64,000 nucleotides of DNA from contig JAGANL010000047.1 in the NCBI GenBank assembly GCA_017624235.1, forward strand, positions 1-64,000, read 5' to 3'. The DNA comes from Lachnospiraceae bacterium (GTDB taxonomy: Bacteria > Bacillota > Clostridia > Lachnospirales > Lachnospiraceae). Both the position numbers and the translations under genes were made by a program. The notes below the pieces were generated by a model. The model ran no database searches. It was given only the letters and a program-made list of their open reading frames with translations, and had not been told where the DNA came from. Shown here one piece after another: positions 45,131 to 54,344 of the stretch (position 1 is the first letter of the stretch; the number at the start of each line of letters is the position of its first letter).

Positions 45131-46267
45131 ATGGGGGAGAGAATAGAATACGCATGCTGGCTGCATCATATTCCCGGAATTGGGAATAAAACGATACAAA
45201 AGCTGGTAGAATACGCAGGAGAGGAAAAGGAAGTGTATGAACTGTCTGAAAAGGCTGCAGGACAGCTCCTTACAAAAAGGCAGCTGCAAAGCTTTTTGCT
45301 CTGGCAGCGGACCAGAGAACCGGGGCGGGTTTATGAGCAGATACAAAGAAAACGGATACGGTTTTTACCCTGCTTTTCGGAACAGTATCCTGAGCAGCTA
45401 AGGAACATACCGGACAGACCGTATGGAATCTATCTGGCGGGGAAAGATATTCCGAAACAGACAGGCTTGACAGCATTGATTGGTGCCAGACGTTGTTCGG
45501 CTTATGGGGAAAGGATGGCAGAGAGGATCGGGCGGGAACTGGCAGAGCATGGAATCGGTGTGATCAGCGGCATGGCAAGAGGAGTGGACGGCATCGGACA
45601 GTGGGCGGCAATAGAGGCCGGCGGCTACACGGTGAGCGTGCTCGGCTGCGGCGTGGATGTCTGTTATCCGCCGGAAAACAGAAGGCTGTATGAAAGGTGT
45701 CTGTCGGAAGGGACTTTGCTATCCGAGTATGTGCCGGGCACACAGCCGGAGGCTGGAAATTTCCCACCGAGAAACCGCATCATCAGTGGGCTTTCTGCAA
45801 ATGTGATTGTAGTGGAGGCAAGAGAAAAGAGCGGGACATTTATTACGGTGGATATGGCATTGGAGCAGGGACGGGAGGTTTATGCGGTGCCGGGCAGACT
45901 CACGGATACGCTCAGTGCAGGCTGTATGAGACTGATCAGCCAGGGGGCACAGATATTCTGGTCGGTGGAGGAGATGTCTGAGTGTCCGGGGCAGAAGCTG
46001 AAGTCTGAAGGGACTGCCGGAAAAGAATCATGGGAGGATGCTGAAAAGCGGCTTTTACAGAATGGGCTGGGAGATTCCCTCGAAAGAGAACTGTACGGTC
46101 TCTGTGATTGTTATCCCAGATCCCTCATGGAATTGTATGAAATGCTGAATCAAAAGGAAGGTGGAAGAAAGGTTCCAATGGAACAGGTGGTGCAGGCGAT
46201 TATGAATTTGAACGTGTGTGGAATGCTGACGGAGACGGGAAAAAACTATTATTATAGAAGAGTTTGA
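45131..46267 (+). CDS. dprA: DprA, DNA-processing protein
   Basis: It binds incoming single-stranded DNA and loads RecA in transformation. The Rossmann-like DprA domain (about 110-310) shows GARRCSAYGERMAE, ISGMARGVDGIGQWAA, GCGVDVCYPPENR and PRNRIISGLS. N-terminal helix-hairpin-helix residues (HIPGIGNKTIQKL) and a C-terminal winged-helix (about 315-378) complete the 378-residue form. It starts 3 bp after comM, so the two are translated together. Confidence 0.93.
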   Translation: MGERIEYACWLHHIPGIGNKTIQKLVEYAGEEKEVYELSEKAAGQLLTKRQLQSFLLWQRTREPGRVYEQIQRKRIRFLPCFSEQYPEQLRNIPDRPYGIYLAGKDIPKQTGLTALIGARRCSAYGERMAERIGRELAEHGIGVISGMARGVDGIGQWAAIEAGGYTVSVLGCGVDVCYPPENRRLYERCLSEGTLLSEYVPGTQPEAGNFPPRNRIISGLSANVIVVEAREKSGTFITVDMALEQGREVYAVPGRLTDTLSAGCMRLISQGAQIFWSVEEMSECPGQKLKSEGTAGKESWEDAEKRLLQNGLGDSLERELYGLCDCYPRSLMELYEMLNQKEGGRKVPMEQVVQAIMNLNVCGMLTETGKNYYYRRV

Positions 46268-46302
46268 AACATTTGCTTCATTCTTTTTTCACAAAATTTT
46301 TC

Positions 46303-46331
46303 TTGCAACCGCACGTAATTTAGTGTATAGT
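46303..46331 (+). promoter_or_regulatory. Sigma-A-type promoter of topA
   Basis: TTGCAA (46303-46308), 17-bp spacer, TATAGT (46326-46331), 53 bases before the start codon. Confidence 0.65.
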
Positions 46332-46384
46332 GGTTCACGATTAACGTCGGTGTGGAAATACCAGAAAGAAACAGGGGAAAAGGC

Positions 46385-48451
46385 ATGGCAAAATATTTAG
46401 TGATTGTGGAATCACCCGCGAAAGTCAAGACGATTAAAAAGTTTCTGGGTGCCAATTATGAAGTGATGGCCAGCAATGGACATGTAAGGGATTTGCCCAA
46501 GAGTCAGATGGGTATCGATGTAGAACATGATTATGAGCCAAAGTATATCACGATCAGGGGAAAAGGGGATATACTGGCAAAGCTTAGAAAAGAAGTCAAA
46601 AAGGCGGATAAGATTTATCTTGCAACCGACCCGGACCGTGAGGGAGAGGCCATTTCCTGGCATCTAAGAGAGGCGCTCCGTCTGGAGGGAAAAAAGGTAT
46701 ATCGCATCACCTTTAATGAAATTACAAAAAATGCGGTCAGGGAGTCGTTAAAGCATCCGAGAGAGATCAATATGAGTCTGGTGGATGCACAGCAGGCCAG
46801 AAGGATGTTAGACCGTATGGTGGGGTATCGCATTTCCCCGCTTTTGTGGGCGAAGGTAAAGCGCGGACTGAGTGCCGGACGTGTACAGTCGGTTGCGCTT
46901 CGCATCATTTGTGACCGGGAAGAAGAAATCAACGCGTTCATACCGGAAGAATACTGGAGCCTGGAAACGGTTTTAAAGGTTGCCGGTGAGAAGAAGCCGC
47001 TTGCGGCTCAGTATTATGGTACGGAGGAAGGGAAAAGAACCATTTCCTCCCGGGAGGAGATGGATGCGGTCTTAAAAGAGCTGGAGGGCGCTGAGTATCA
47101 TATTGCGGAAGTAAAAAAGGGAGAGCGTACCAAGAAACCGCCGCTTCCGTTTACGACCTCGACATTGCAGCAGGAGGCCAGCAAGGCATTGAATTTCTCC
47201 ACACAGAAGACGATGCGTCTGGCGCAGCAGCTATATGAGGGAATAGATATCAAGGGAAGCGGAACGGTCGGTATCATTACCTACCTGCGTACCGATTCTA
47301 CCCGTATTTCCGAGGAAGCGGAAAATATGGCGAGGGAATACATCGGAAAAACGTATGGTGAAGAATTTGCTGCCGGAGGCGGAGAACAGAAGAAAAATTC
47401 CCAAAAGATACAGGATGCCCATGAAGCAATCCGGCCGACCGATATTGCAAGAACGCCGATGGAACTGAAGGAATCCCTTTCCAGGGATCAGTTCCGGCTT
47501 TACCAGCTTATTTGGAAGCGTTTTACTGCCAGCCGGATGACGCCGGCAAAATATGAGACAACATCCGTGAAAATCGATGCAGGCAGACACCGCTTTTCCG
47601 TAGCGGCTTCCAGAATGCTGTTCGAGGGCTTTATGAGCGTCTATACGGAAGCGGATGAGGAAAAGGAAAAGAGCAATACGCTGGCCGGAAGCCTGAGCAG
47701 GGAAAGCGTGCTGACGTTGGAAGAGTTTCTGCCGAAACAGCATTTTACCCAGCCGCCGGCTCATTATACGGAGGCTTCGCTGGTGCGTGCACTGGAGGAG
47801 CTTGGAATCGGAAGGCCGAGTACCTATGCGCCTACCATTACAACGATTCTGGCAAGGCGTTATATTGCCAAGGAAAATAAGAATCTTTATGTGACAGAGC
47901 TTGGAGAAGTCGTCAACCATATGATGAGGGAAGCCTTCCCGAGCATTGTAGATGTGAATTTTACGGCAAATCTGGAAGCACTTTTGGATAAGGTAGAGGA
48001 AGGAAGCGTAAACTGGAAGACGGTGGTATCCAATTTCTATCCGGATCTGGACGAAGCGGTGAAGATTGCAGAGAAAGAGCTGGCTGAGGTGGAAATTGCA
48101 GACGAAGTGACCGATGAAATCTGTGAAGTCTGCGGCAGGAACATGGTGATCAAATATGGTCCGCATGGCCGTTTTCTGGCCTGTCCCGGTTTTCCGGAAT
48201 GCCGTAATACCAAGCCTTATTTTGAAAAAATCGGAGTGGCCTGTCCGAAATGCGGAAAGGACATCGTACTCAAGAAGACGAAGAAGGGCAGACGCTACTA
48301 TGGCTGTATCGATAATCCGGAATGTGATTTTATGGTATGGCAGAAGCCGGTAGACAAACGATGTGAAAAATGCGGATCTATACTGGTGGAAAAGGGCAAT
48401 AAGCTGGTCTGCTCCGATGAAAAGTGCGGATATGTTATAAATAAGCCGTAA
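46385..48451 (+). CDS. topA: DNA topoisomerase I
   Basis: The type IA enzyme relaxes negative supercoils. An N-terminal Toprim domain (YLVIVESPAKVKTIKKFLG, ATDPDREGEAISWHL) and the catalytic tyrosine in GIITYLRTDSTRIS are visible. Three C-terminal zinc ribbons follow (CEVCG...C-x4-C, CPKCG...C-x5-C, CEKCG...C-x4-C). The 688 residues match the usual size. The ATG at 46385 follows AGGGG; an ATG at 46352 lacks a site. dprA-topA order is that of Bacillus, but trmFO, xerC and hslUV are missing before codY. Confidence 0.97.
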   Translation: MAKYLVIVESPAKVKTIKKFLGANYEVMASNGHVRDLPKSQMGIDVEHDYEPKYITIRGKGDILAKLRKEVKKADKIYLATDPDREGEAISWHLREALRLEGKKVYRITFNEITKNAVRESLKHPREINMSLVDAQQARRMLDRMVGYRISPLLWAKVKRGLSAGRVQSVALRIICDREEEINAFIPEEYWSLETVLKVAGEKKPLAAQYYGTEEGKRTISSREEMDAVLKELEGAEYHIAEVKKGERTKKPPLPFTTSTLQQEASKALNFSTQKTMRLAQQLYEGIDIKGSGTVGIITYLRTDSTRISEEAENMAREYIGKTYGEEFAAGGGEQKKNSQKIQDAHEAIRPTDIARTPMELKESLSRDQFRLYQLIWKRFTASRMTPAKYETTSVKIDAGRHRFSVAASRMLFEGFMSVYTEADEEKEKSNTLAGSLSRESVLTLEEFLPKQHFTQPPAHYTEASLVRALEELGIGRPSTYAPTITTILARRYIAKENKNLYVTELGEVVNHMMREAFPSIVDVNFTANLEALLDKVEEGSVNWKTVVSNFYPDLDEAVKIAEKELAEVEIADEVTDEICEVCGRNMVIKYGPHGRFLACPGFPECRNTKPYFEKIGVACPKCGKDIVLKKTKKGRRYYGCIDNPECDFMVWQKPVDKRCEKCGSILVEKGNKLVCSDEKCGYVINKP

Positions 48452-48463
48452 AGGGACTGCAAA

Positions 48464-48483
48464 TTTCAGAATATATTCTGAAA
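48464..48483. promoter_or_regulatory. 20-bp perfect palindrome upstream of the codY promoter
   Basis: TTTCAGAATATATTCTGAAA is a perfect dyad. Each half with its flanks resembles a CodY box (AATTTTCWGAAAATT) at 12 of 15 positions by eye. It lies 36 bp before the codY -35 box, so autoregulation is possible. Confidence 0.5.
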
Positions 48484-48518
48484 AATTGAAAAAATATAAT
48501 AAATTGCTTTTATACGCA

Positions 48519-48547
48519 TTGAAGTTTGACGCTATATATGGTAAGAT
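48519..48547 (+). promoter_or_regulatory. Sigma-A-type promoter of codY
   Basis: TTGAAG (48519-48524), 17-bp spacer, TAAGAT (48542-48547), 57 bases before the start codon. Confidence 0.6.
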
Positions 48548-48603
48548 AACAATAATTTTAAAGTTAGCTGGATGTCATAGACATTCTTTTGAAGGAGGTT
48601 CAT

Positions 48604-49389
48604 ATGAGCAGCGTACAATTGTTGGATAAAACCAGAAAAATCGGAAAACTTCTGCATAATAATAATTCCAGTAAGGTAGTCTTCAATGATATCTGCCGTG
48701 TCATGAGGGAAATCCTCAATTCCAATGTGCTTGTCATCAGTAAAAAGGGCAAGGTGCTCGGTGTGGGGATTTCGGACGGAGTAGAGGAAATTCAGGAGCT
48801 GATTAAGGATGAGGTCGGAGGCTTCATTGATAATATGCTCAATGAAAGGCTTTTGGCTGTTCTTTCTACCAAAGAGAATGTCAATCTGGAGACGCTTGGA
48901 TTTGAAAGCGCGGATATCCGAAAGTTCCAGGCCATTATTTCACCGATTGAGATTGCAGGTGAGAGACTGGGTACGTTGTTCATTTACAAATGCAATGAGC
49001 AGTATGACATTGATGACATTATACTGTGCGAATACGGTTCTACGGTGGTGGGACTGGAAATGTTGCGGGCTGTCAATGAAGAAAGTGCGGAAGAAAGCAG
49101 AAAGCTGGCGGTAGTCAAATCAGCAATCAGTACCCTTTCCTTTTCGGAAATGGAGGCTATTACCCACATTTTTGATGAGCTGAATGGAATGGAAGGTATT
49201 CTGGTGGCCAGCAAGATTGCCGACCGCGTGGGAATCACCCGTTCGGTGATTGTGAATGCCCTGCGGAAGTTTGAAAGTGCGGGAGTCATCGAATCCCGTT
49301 CTTCCGGCATGAAGGGCACTTACATTAAGGTGCTTAACGACGTGGTATTTGATGAAATTGAAAAGCTGAAGCTTCAGAATAAGAAATGA
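48604..49389 (+). CDS. codY: CodY, GTP and branched-chain-amino-acid responsive regulator
   Basis: The 261-residue global repressor of nutrient-limitation genes has an N-terminal GAF effector domain (about 1-155) and a C-terminal winged helix with the highly conserved ASKIADRVGITRSVIVNALR and ESRSSGMKGTYIKVLN. AAGGAGG lies 5 nt before the ATG. A terminator separates it from flgB, so the flagellar genes need their own promoter or read-through. In Bacillus codY also precedes flgB and CodY represses motility. Confidence 0.96.
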   Translation: MSSVQLLDKTRKIGKLLHNNNSSKVVFNDICRVMREILNSNVLVISKKGKVLGVGISDGVEEIQELIKDEVGGFIDNMLNERLLAVLSTKENVNLETLGFESADIRKFQAIISPIEIAGERLGTLFIYKCNEQYDIDDIILCEYGSTVVGLEMLRAVNEESAEESRKLAVVKSAISTLSFSEMEAITHIFDELNGMEGILVASKIADRVGITRSVIVNALRKFESAGVIESRSSGMKGTYIKVLNDVVFDEIEKLKLQNKK

Positions 49390-49398
49390 ATATAGGAA

Positions 49399-49432
49399 AA
49401 AAGACCTATTTATGACAAATAGGTCTTTTTTT
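49399..49432 (+). terminator. Terminator between codY and the flagellar operon
   Basis: A perfect 11-bp stem (49401-49411 with 49417-49427), ATGAC loop, followed by a run of T. Confidence 0.9.
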
Positions 49433-49444
49433 ATGAAAAAAAAC

Positions 49445-49472
49445 TTGTCTTTTCTGTCGAATAATCTATAAT
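49445..49472 (+). promoter_or_regulatory. Promoter of the flgB flagellar operon
   Basis: TTGTCT (49445-49450), 16-bp spacer, TATAAT (49467-49472), giving a leader of about 70 nt. No sigma-D (TAAA-N15-GCCGATAA) match is seen here. Confidence 0.6.
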
Positions 49473-49550
49473 AAAATAGAGCGGCTATAGTATACCCTGC
49501 TTTCAAAAACAACAAGATATTGTGATTTAGGGAAAAAAGGAAGGACTTAT

Positions 49551-49940
49551 ATGATAAATTCAAACGTATATGATTATGTGAATGTTCTGGATAAGGCACT
49601 GGATGCAGCGTCCCTCAGAAATCAGGCGCTGGCCAATAATCTTGCGAATGCTACAACACCGGGCTATAAGAGGCAGGATGTGTCTTTTGAGACAGAGCTT
49701 GGAAAGGCTCTCGGACATAATCGGTTCAAAAGTATGGATGAGAAGGTTGGAAATGTGGAGCTTGGCCGTTTGAAGCCACGTACTTATACAGACTATGCAG
49801 GGTATTCCTACCGGGTGGACGGCAACAACGTGGATCCGGATACGGAGGGCGTGGAGCTGGCTGCTAATCAGATCAAATACAATGGTCTTATGGCTGCTGT
49901 CAATCAGGAATTTGCCAATTTGAAGCTGGTTACGAAATAG
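49551..49940 (+). CDS. flgB: FlgB, flagellar basal-body rod protein
   Basis: A proximal rod subunit exported through the flagellar type III system. The 129-residue protein has the flagellar rod signature ALANNLANATTPGYKRQDVSFE near the N-terminus and a C-terminal heptad-rich helix (NGLMAAVNQEFANLKLV). GGAAGGA precedes the ATG. First gene of the operon; flgC follows 24 bp later. Confidence 0.95.
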   Translation: MINSNVYDYVNVLDKALDAASLRNQALANNLANATTPGYKRQDVSFETELGKALGHNRFKSMDEKVGNVELGRLKPRTYTDYAGYSYRVDGNNVDPDTEGVELAANQIKYNGLMAAVNQEFANLKLVTK

Positions 49941-49964
49941 AGTGTGTAATAGGAGGAAGGAAAC

Positions 49965-50408
49965 ATGAGTATTTTTTCGGCATTTGATATCAATGCTTCC
50001 GGTATGACTGCGCAGCGTTATCGGATGGATATTATTTCACAGAATGTGGCGAATGCCAATACGACCCGCACGGCAGACGGTACACCTTATCGCAGAAAGG
50101 TAGTTACTTTTTCGGAAAAGGAATCACAGACTCCGTTTTCAAGGGTTTTGAATGAAGCCAGAGATAATTATTCAGGTAAGGGTGTAAAGGTGAGCGGTGT
50201 CTATGAAGATACGGCTACAGATTTTGTAAAGACCTATGATCCGTCACATCCTGATGCGGACGAGGACGGTTATGTATGGTATCCGAATGTCAATATTATC
50301 ACGGAGATGACCAATATGATTGATGCCTCCAGAGCATACGAGGCCAATGCGACAGCTTTCAATGCCAGCAAGAGTATGGCTTTGAAGGGCCTGGAGATGG
50401 CACAGTAG
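49965..50408 (+). CDS. flgC: FlgC, flagellar basal-body rod protein
   Basis: A second rod subunit of 147 residues. The N-terminal ASGMTAQRYRMDIISQNVANANTTR and the C-terminal NIITEMTNMIDASRAYEANATAFNASKSM are the two coiled-coil-forming signatures of rod and hook proteins. AGGAGG lies before the ATG. Confidence 0.96.
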   Translation: MSIFSAFDINASGMTAQRYRMDIISQNVANANTTRTADGTPYRRKVVTFSEKESQTPFSRVLNEARDNYSGKGVKVSGVYEDTATDFVKTYDPSHPDADEDGYVWYPNVNIITEMTNMIDASRAYEANATAFNASKSMALKGLEMAQ

Positions 50409-50470
50409 GCAGGACATCAGGGAAGATAATTCCGCAGAGATTTGAGTGAAAAAGAAAAGGAAGATTGAAA

Positions 50471-50794
50471 ATGGATATTTCATCATTGTATAATATCAGT
50501 TCGGGAGTCATTCGCGAGGCGGCTGAAAATACAGGAGTTTCGGGAAAGCAGACGGAAACACAGAGTGACATGTTTGCATCCATTCTGAATTCGGCAATTG
50601 ATAATCTGAATGAGACGAATGCCTATATCTCAGATGCCGAGAATGAGAAGATCAAACTGGCGCTTGGACAGACAGATAATACACATGATCTTACCATAGC
50701 GATGCAGAAGGCGTCGGAAGCGATTCAGTATACGGTAGCAGTGAGGGACAAGTTCCTGGAAGCCTATAAAGAAATCATGAACATGCAGATTTAA
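50471..50794 (+). CDS. fliE: FliE, MS-ring/rod junction protein
   Basis: A 107-residue export-dependent adaptor that links the MS ring to the rod. The C-terminal half shows the family motif: DLTIAMQKASEAIQYTVAVRDKFLEAYKEIMNMQI. ATG at 50471 is used, with AAAAGG upstream; a TTG two codons earlier is not needed. Confidence 0.94.
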   Translation: MDISSLYNISSGVIREAAENTGVSGKQTETQSDMFASILNSAIDNLNETNAYISDAENEKIKLALGQTDNTHDLTIAMQKASEAIQYTVAVRDKFLEAYKEIMNMQI

Positions 50795-50830
50795 GGAATG
50801 AGTACATAGAAATGTGAGGATAGAACGGTC

Positions 50831-52435
50831 ATGATGGACAGGATCAAGGCAATTCCTGCGAAAGTACTGGAATGGTGGAACAGATTTACTGCAAAGCAGA
50901 AGACGATTATCGTATGTATAGCGGCAGGCGTGATTCTCGCACTGGCTATTTTAGCGACAGTTCTGACAAGACCGCAGTACGTAGTATTGGCGAATTGCGA
51001 AACAACGAAGGAAGCATCAACGATTGTTGAACTTTTAGAGGGAGAACAGATTACATATGAGACCTCTTCCGACGGCCTGACAATCCGGGTACTGAAGAAG
51101 GATGAGTCAGAAGCCAGCCTGCTGCTGGGTGCAAATGATATTCCCGCAGCTTCCTATGGAATTGAAAATGTAACAAACGGCGGATTCAGTACAACAGAAT
51201 CTGATAAGCAGAAAACCTATAAGCTTTATCTGGAAAAGAAAATGGAAGAGGATTTGATGACGATGTCTTCCATTAAAAAAGCGGATGTACAGTTCTCTAT
51301 TCCGGAAAATGACGGTACGCTGATTGCAAAGTCAGAGGAATCTCATGCAAGTATTATTTTAGAGCTGGATGGAGAGTTTACACAGGAGAATGCTTCTGCA
51401 GTTGCCAGAATCGTGGCCACTGCTCTTGGTAATGAAACGACCAATAATATTGTCATTATTGATACGATGGGAAATCTTCTGTTTTCAGGAGAAGAAAATT
51501 ACTCCATCTCGGGTAATGCCAACAGCCAGCTTGCGGTCAAGCAGCAGGCAGAGAAGATGGTGCAGGAGGCAGTGCGCAAGGTACTGCTTGGGACGAATGA
51601 ATTTACGAATGTGGAGGTATCCAGCAATCTTTCCCTGGATTTTTCCTCCAAGGAGCTGACCTCGCATGACTATACGGCAGCCGATGGACAGGATCAGGGC
51701 TTAAAGAGCCATGAGGATATTTATGAAGCGGAATCTACCGGCGGTACCAGTGGTGTGCCGGGCACGGATTCCAATGGAACGGATAATGATACGACTTACG
51801 TGATGCCGGATTCGGAGATATCTACCTCCTCTACATCCGAGCGTTCTACAGATTATTTGCCGAATGAGAAAATCACGAAGGAAACGGTGCCGCCGGGGGT
51901 AATCCAGTATGCGGAATCATCTTTGTCAGCAGCGGCTATCAATTATAAAGTCATAAACGAAGATGATATTAAGGCTCAGGGACTGTTAGACGGTATCACC
52001 TGGGAGGAATATAAGGCTGCAAACGGCGAGCGGACGAAGCTGGATGTGGATCCGGATTTGGTTACCGTAGTAGCAAGGGCAACGGGAATCCCGGAAGAAA
52101 ATATCATGCTGGTGGCTTATGAAGAGCCGATGTTCATTGACAGCGAGGGCTCATCCTTCAGCACGACGGATATTGTTACGATCATTCTGATTATTGTGAT
52201 TCTGGCGCTGCTTGCTTTTGTGGTATTCAGAAGTATGGCAGGAGAGAAGAAGCAGGAGCAGGAGGAAGAGCTTTCCGTGGAAAGCCTGCTGCAGTCTACA
52301 CCTGAGTCTGATTTGGAAGATATTGAAATGAATGATAAATCAGAGGCACGTAAGCTGATAGAAAAATTTGTGGACGAGAATCCGGAAGCTGTTGCGAATC
52401 TGCTTCGCAACTGGCTGAACGAGGATTGGGGGTAA
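50831..52435 (+). CDS. fliF: FliF, flagellar MS-ring protein
   Basis: The 534-residue protein forms the membrane ring that seeds the basal body. Transmembrane helices lie at about 25-47 and 447-467, enclosing the periplasmic-type ring-building domains (YVVLANCETTKEASTIVELL, then GNLLFSGEENY). The C-terminal cytoplasmic tail (EARKLIEKFVDENPEAVANL) is the FliG-binding segment. A serine/threonine-rich linker with DSEISTSSTSERSTD sits in the middle. fliG begins 4 bp after the stop. Confidence 0.96.
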   Translation: MMDRIKAIPAKVLEWWNRFTAKQKTIIVCIAAGVILALAILATVLTRPQYVVLANCETTKEASTIVELLEGEQITYETSSDGLTIRVLKKDESEASLLLGANDIPAASYGIENVTNGGFSTTESDKQKTYKLYLEKKMEEDLMTMSSIKKADVQFSIPENDGTLIAKSEESHASIILELDGEFTQENASAVARIVATALGNETTNNIVIIDTMGNLLFSGEENYSISGNANSQLAVKQQAEKMVQEAVRKVLLGTNEFTNVEVSSNLSLDFSSKELTSHDYTAADGQDQGLKSHEDIYEAESTGGTSGVPGTDSNGTDNDTTYVMPDSEISTSSTSERSTDYLPNEKITKETVPPGVIQYAESSLSAAAINYKVINEDDIKAQGLLDGITWEEYKAANGERTKLDVDPDLVTVVARATGIPEENIMLVAYEEPMFIDSEGSSFSTTDIVTIILIIVILALLAFVVFRSMAGEKKQEQEEELSVESLLQSTPESDLEDIEMNDKSEARKLIEKFVDENPEAVANLLRNWLNEDWG

Positions 52436-52439
52436 AAAA

Positions 52440-53456
52440 ATGGCAATGTCGTCAGACGCTACAATCGGAGGGCTGCAGAAAGCGGCGATTCTTCTGATTG
52501 TACTGGGACCCGAAAAATCGGCGACCATTTTTAAACATCTGAAGGAAGAAGAAATTGAAGAACTCACATTGGAAATAGCAAATACCAGAAGTATTACGCC
52601 GCAGATCAAGGATCAGGTCATCAATGAATTTTACGAGATCTGTCTGGCGCAGCAGTATATTTCAGAGGGTGGTATCGGATATGCCAAGGAATTGCTGGAA
52701 AAGGCTCTTGGTACGGAGAAGGCAATGGATGTTATCGGCAAGCTGACAGCATCCCTGCAGGTAAAACCGTTTGAATTTATCCGTAAGACGGACGCCTCCC
52801 AGCTGCTTAACTTTATTCAGGATGAGCATCCGCAGACCATTGCACTCATTATGTCCTATCTTCCATCGCATCAGGCATCCATCGTATTATCTGCGCTGCC
52901 GCCGGACAGACAGGCTGATGTGGCAAAGCGTATCGCTATGATGGACAGAACCAGCCCGGAGGTAGTAAAGGAAGTGGAAAAGGTATTGGAATCCAAGCTG
53001 TCTTCTTTGGTAAATCAGGATTACACCGTAATCGGTGGTGTGGATGCCGTCGTCGAGATTTTGAATACGGTAGACCGCGGAACCGAGAAGCACATTATGG
53101 AAACTCTGGAAATCGAGGAACCGGAGCTTGCAGACGAGATCCGCAAGAAGATGTTTGTATTCGAGGATATTTTGCTGCTGGATGACAGGGCAATCCAGAG
53201 AGTTTTGCGTGATGTGGATAATAATGATCTGGCAATCGCGTTAAAGGGTGCCAATGAGCAGGTACAGAATACGATCTTTAATAACCTTTCCAAGCGTCTT
53301 GCAGTAATGATTAAGGAAGATATGGAGTTTATGGGTCCGGTTCGTATGAAGGATGTGGAAGAGGCACAGCAGAAGATTGTAAATATTATCAGAAAACTGG
53401 AAGATTCAGGTGAGATTGTTATCTCCAGAGGCGGAGGTGACGAGATCGTTGTATAG
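52440..53456 (+). CDS. fliG: FliG, flagellar motor switch protein
   Basis: It is the rotor protein that converts stator force to rotation. The 338 residues include the N-terminal FliF-binding domain, the middle armadillo-type EHPQTIALIMSYL, and the C-terminal torque helix with charged residues in DDRAIQRVLRDVDNNDLAIALKG. GGGG precedes the ATG. The 3' end overlaps fliH by 8 bases. Confidence 0.97.
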   Translation: MAMSSDATIGGLQKAAILLIVLGPEKSATIFKHLKEEEIEELTLEIANTRSITPQIKDQVINEFYEICLAQQYISEGGIGYAKELLEKALGTEKAMDVIGKLTASLQVKPFEFIRKTDASQLLNFIQDEHPQTIALIMSYLPSHQASIVLSALPPDRQADVAKRIAMMDRTSPEVVKEVEKVLESKLSSLVNQDYTVIGGVDAVVEILNTVDRGTEKHIMETLEIEEPELADEIRKKMFVFEDILLLDDRAIQRVLRDVDNNDLAIALKGANEQVQNTIFNNLSKRLAVMIKEDMEFMGPVRMKDVEEAQQKIVNIIRKLEDSGEIVISRGGGDEIVV

Positions 53457-54318
53457 TAATCTGCTGAAAGCAGGCTGGGTAGTCTGCAATGAACAGGAGA
53501 AAAAGGTAATTGACAACAACAGTCTGATAGCCAGAAAGCTGGAAGAACTGGGTGGAAGTGTCAGCACTACCACTACCGGCAGACAGACGGGGGAAGAGGA
53601 ACCGTCTTTTGTACAGGAAGAGAGTGGAGCAGACGGATTGGCTGACGCACTCTTTGCAGATCGGGATGAGGGATTTCAAAGCGGCCTGGATGCGCCGACG
53701 GTAGAAATACAGGAGCCGGTTTATGAAGGCCCTTCTCCGGAGGAACTGATCGCGGAGGCAGAAAAGGAAGCAGAGATGATCCGACAGACCGCGCGGGGAG
53801 AGGCAGAACAAATTCGCAGTCTTGCCCGTGAGGAAGGTCAAAATCAGGGCTATCAGGAAGGCTATCAGAGCGGACTTGCCAGGATTCAGGAAATGGAGGC
53901 CGAACTGGTCAAGAAGGAGGAGATGCTGGAAAGGCGGTATCAGGACAAGATGCGGGAATTGGAGCCACAGTTTGTCGATACCTTAAACGGCATTTATGAG
54001 AGAGTCTTTGATGTGAAATTCAGTGAACAGAGAGGACTGGTTCTCCATCTTTTGACCAATGCAATGAGAGGGATTGAGGAGACAAAGGATTTTATTCTGC
54101 ATGTTTCTCCGCAGGACTATCGGGAAGTGAGAGAGGCAAAGGATATCCTGACAAGTGAGTCACTGGTTGGAAGCGCTACGGTAGAAATCATAGAGGATAT
54201 GACACTTGGTAAAAATGAGTGTCTTATAGAGACAGGCGGAGGCATTTTTGACTGCAGTCTGGGGACAGAGCTTTCACAGCTGCAAAAGGAATTAAAGCTT
54301 CTGTCCTATGAAAAATAG
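53449..54318 (+). CDS. fliH: FliH, flagellar export ATPase regulator
   Basis: The 289-residue stator-stalk protein binds FliI and tethers it to the export gate. The central heptad and glutamate/arginine-rich region (EELIAEAEKEAEMIRQTARG) and a C-terminal V-ATPase E-like domain (VLHLLTNAMRGIEETKDF, IEDMTLGKNECLIETGGGIF) are typical. The start is taken as TTG at 53449, with an excellent GGAGGTGA site (53433-53440) 8 nt before it inside fliG; an upstream GTG (53410) lacks such a site. Confidence 0.9.
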   Translation: MYSNLLKAGWVVCNEQEKKVIDNNSLIARKLEELGGSVSTTTTGRQTGEEEPSFVQEESGADGLADALFADRDEGFQSGLDAPTVEIQEPVYEGPSPEELIAEAEKEAEMIRQTARGEAEQIRSLAREEGQNQGYQEGYQSGLARIQEMEAELVKKEEMLERRYQDKMRELEPQFVDTLNGIYERVFDVKFSEQRGLVLHLLTNAMRGIEETKDFILHVSPQDYREVREAKDILTSESLVGSATVEIIEDMTLGKNECLIETGGGIFDCSLGTELSQLQKELKLLSYEK

Positions 54319-54344
54319 AAGAGATAAAAGGTGGGAAAAAGGAC

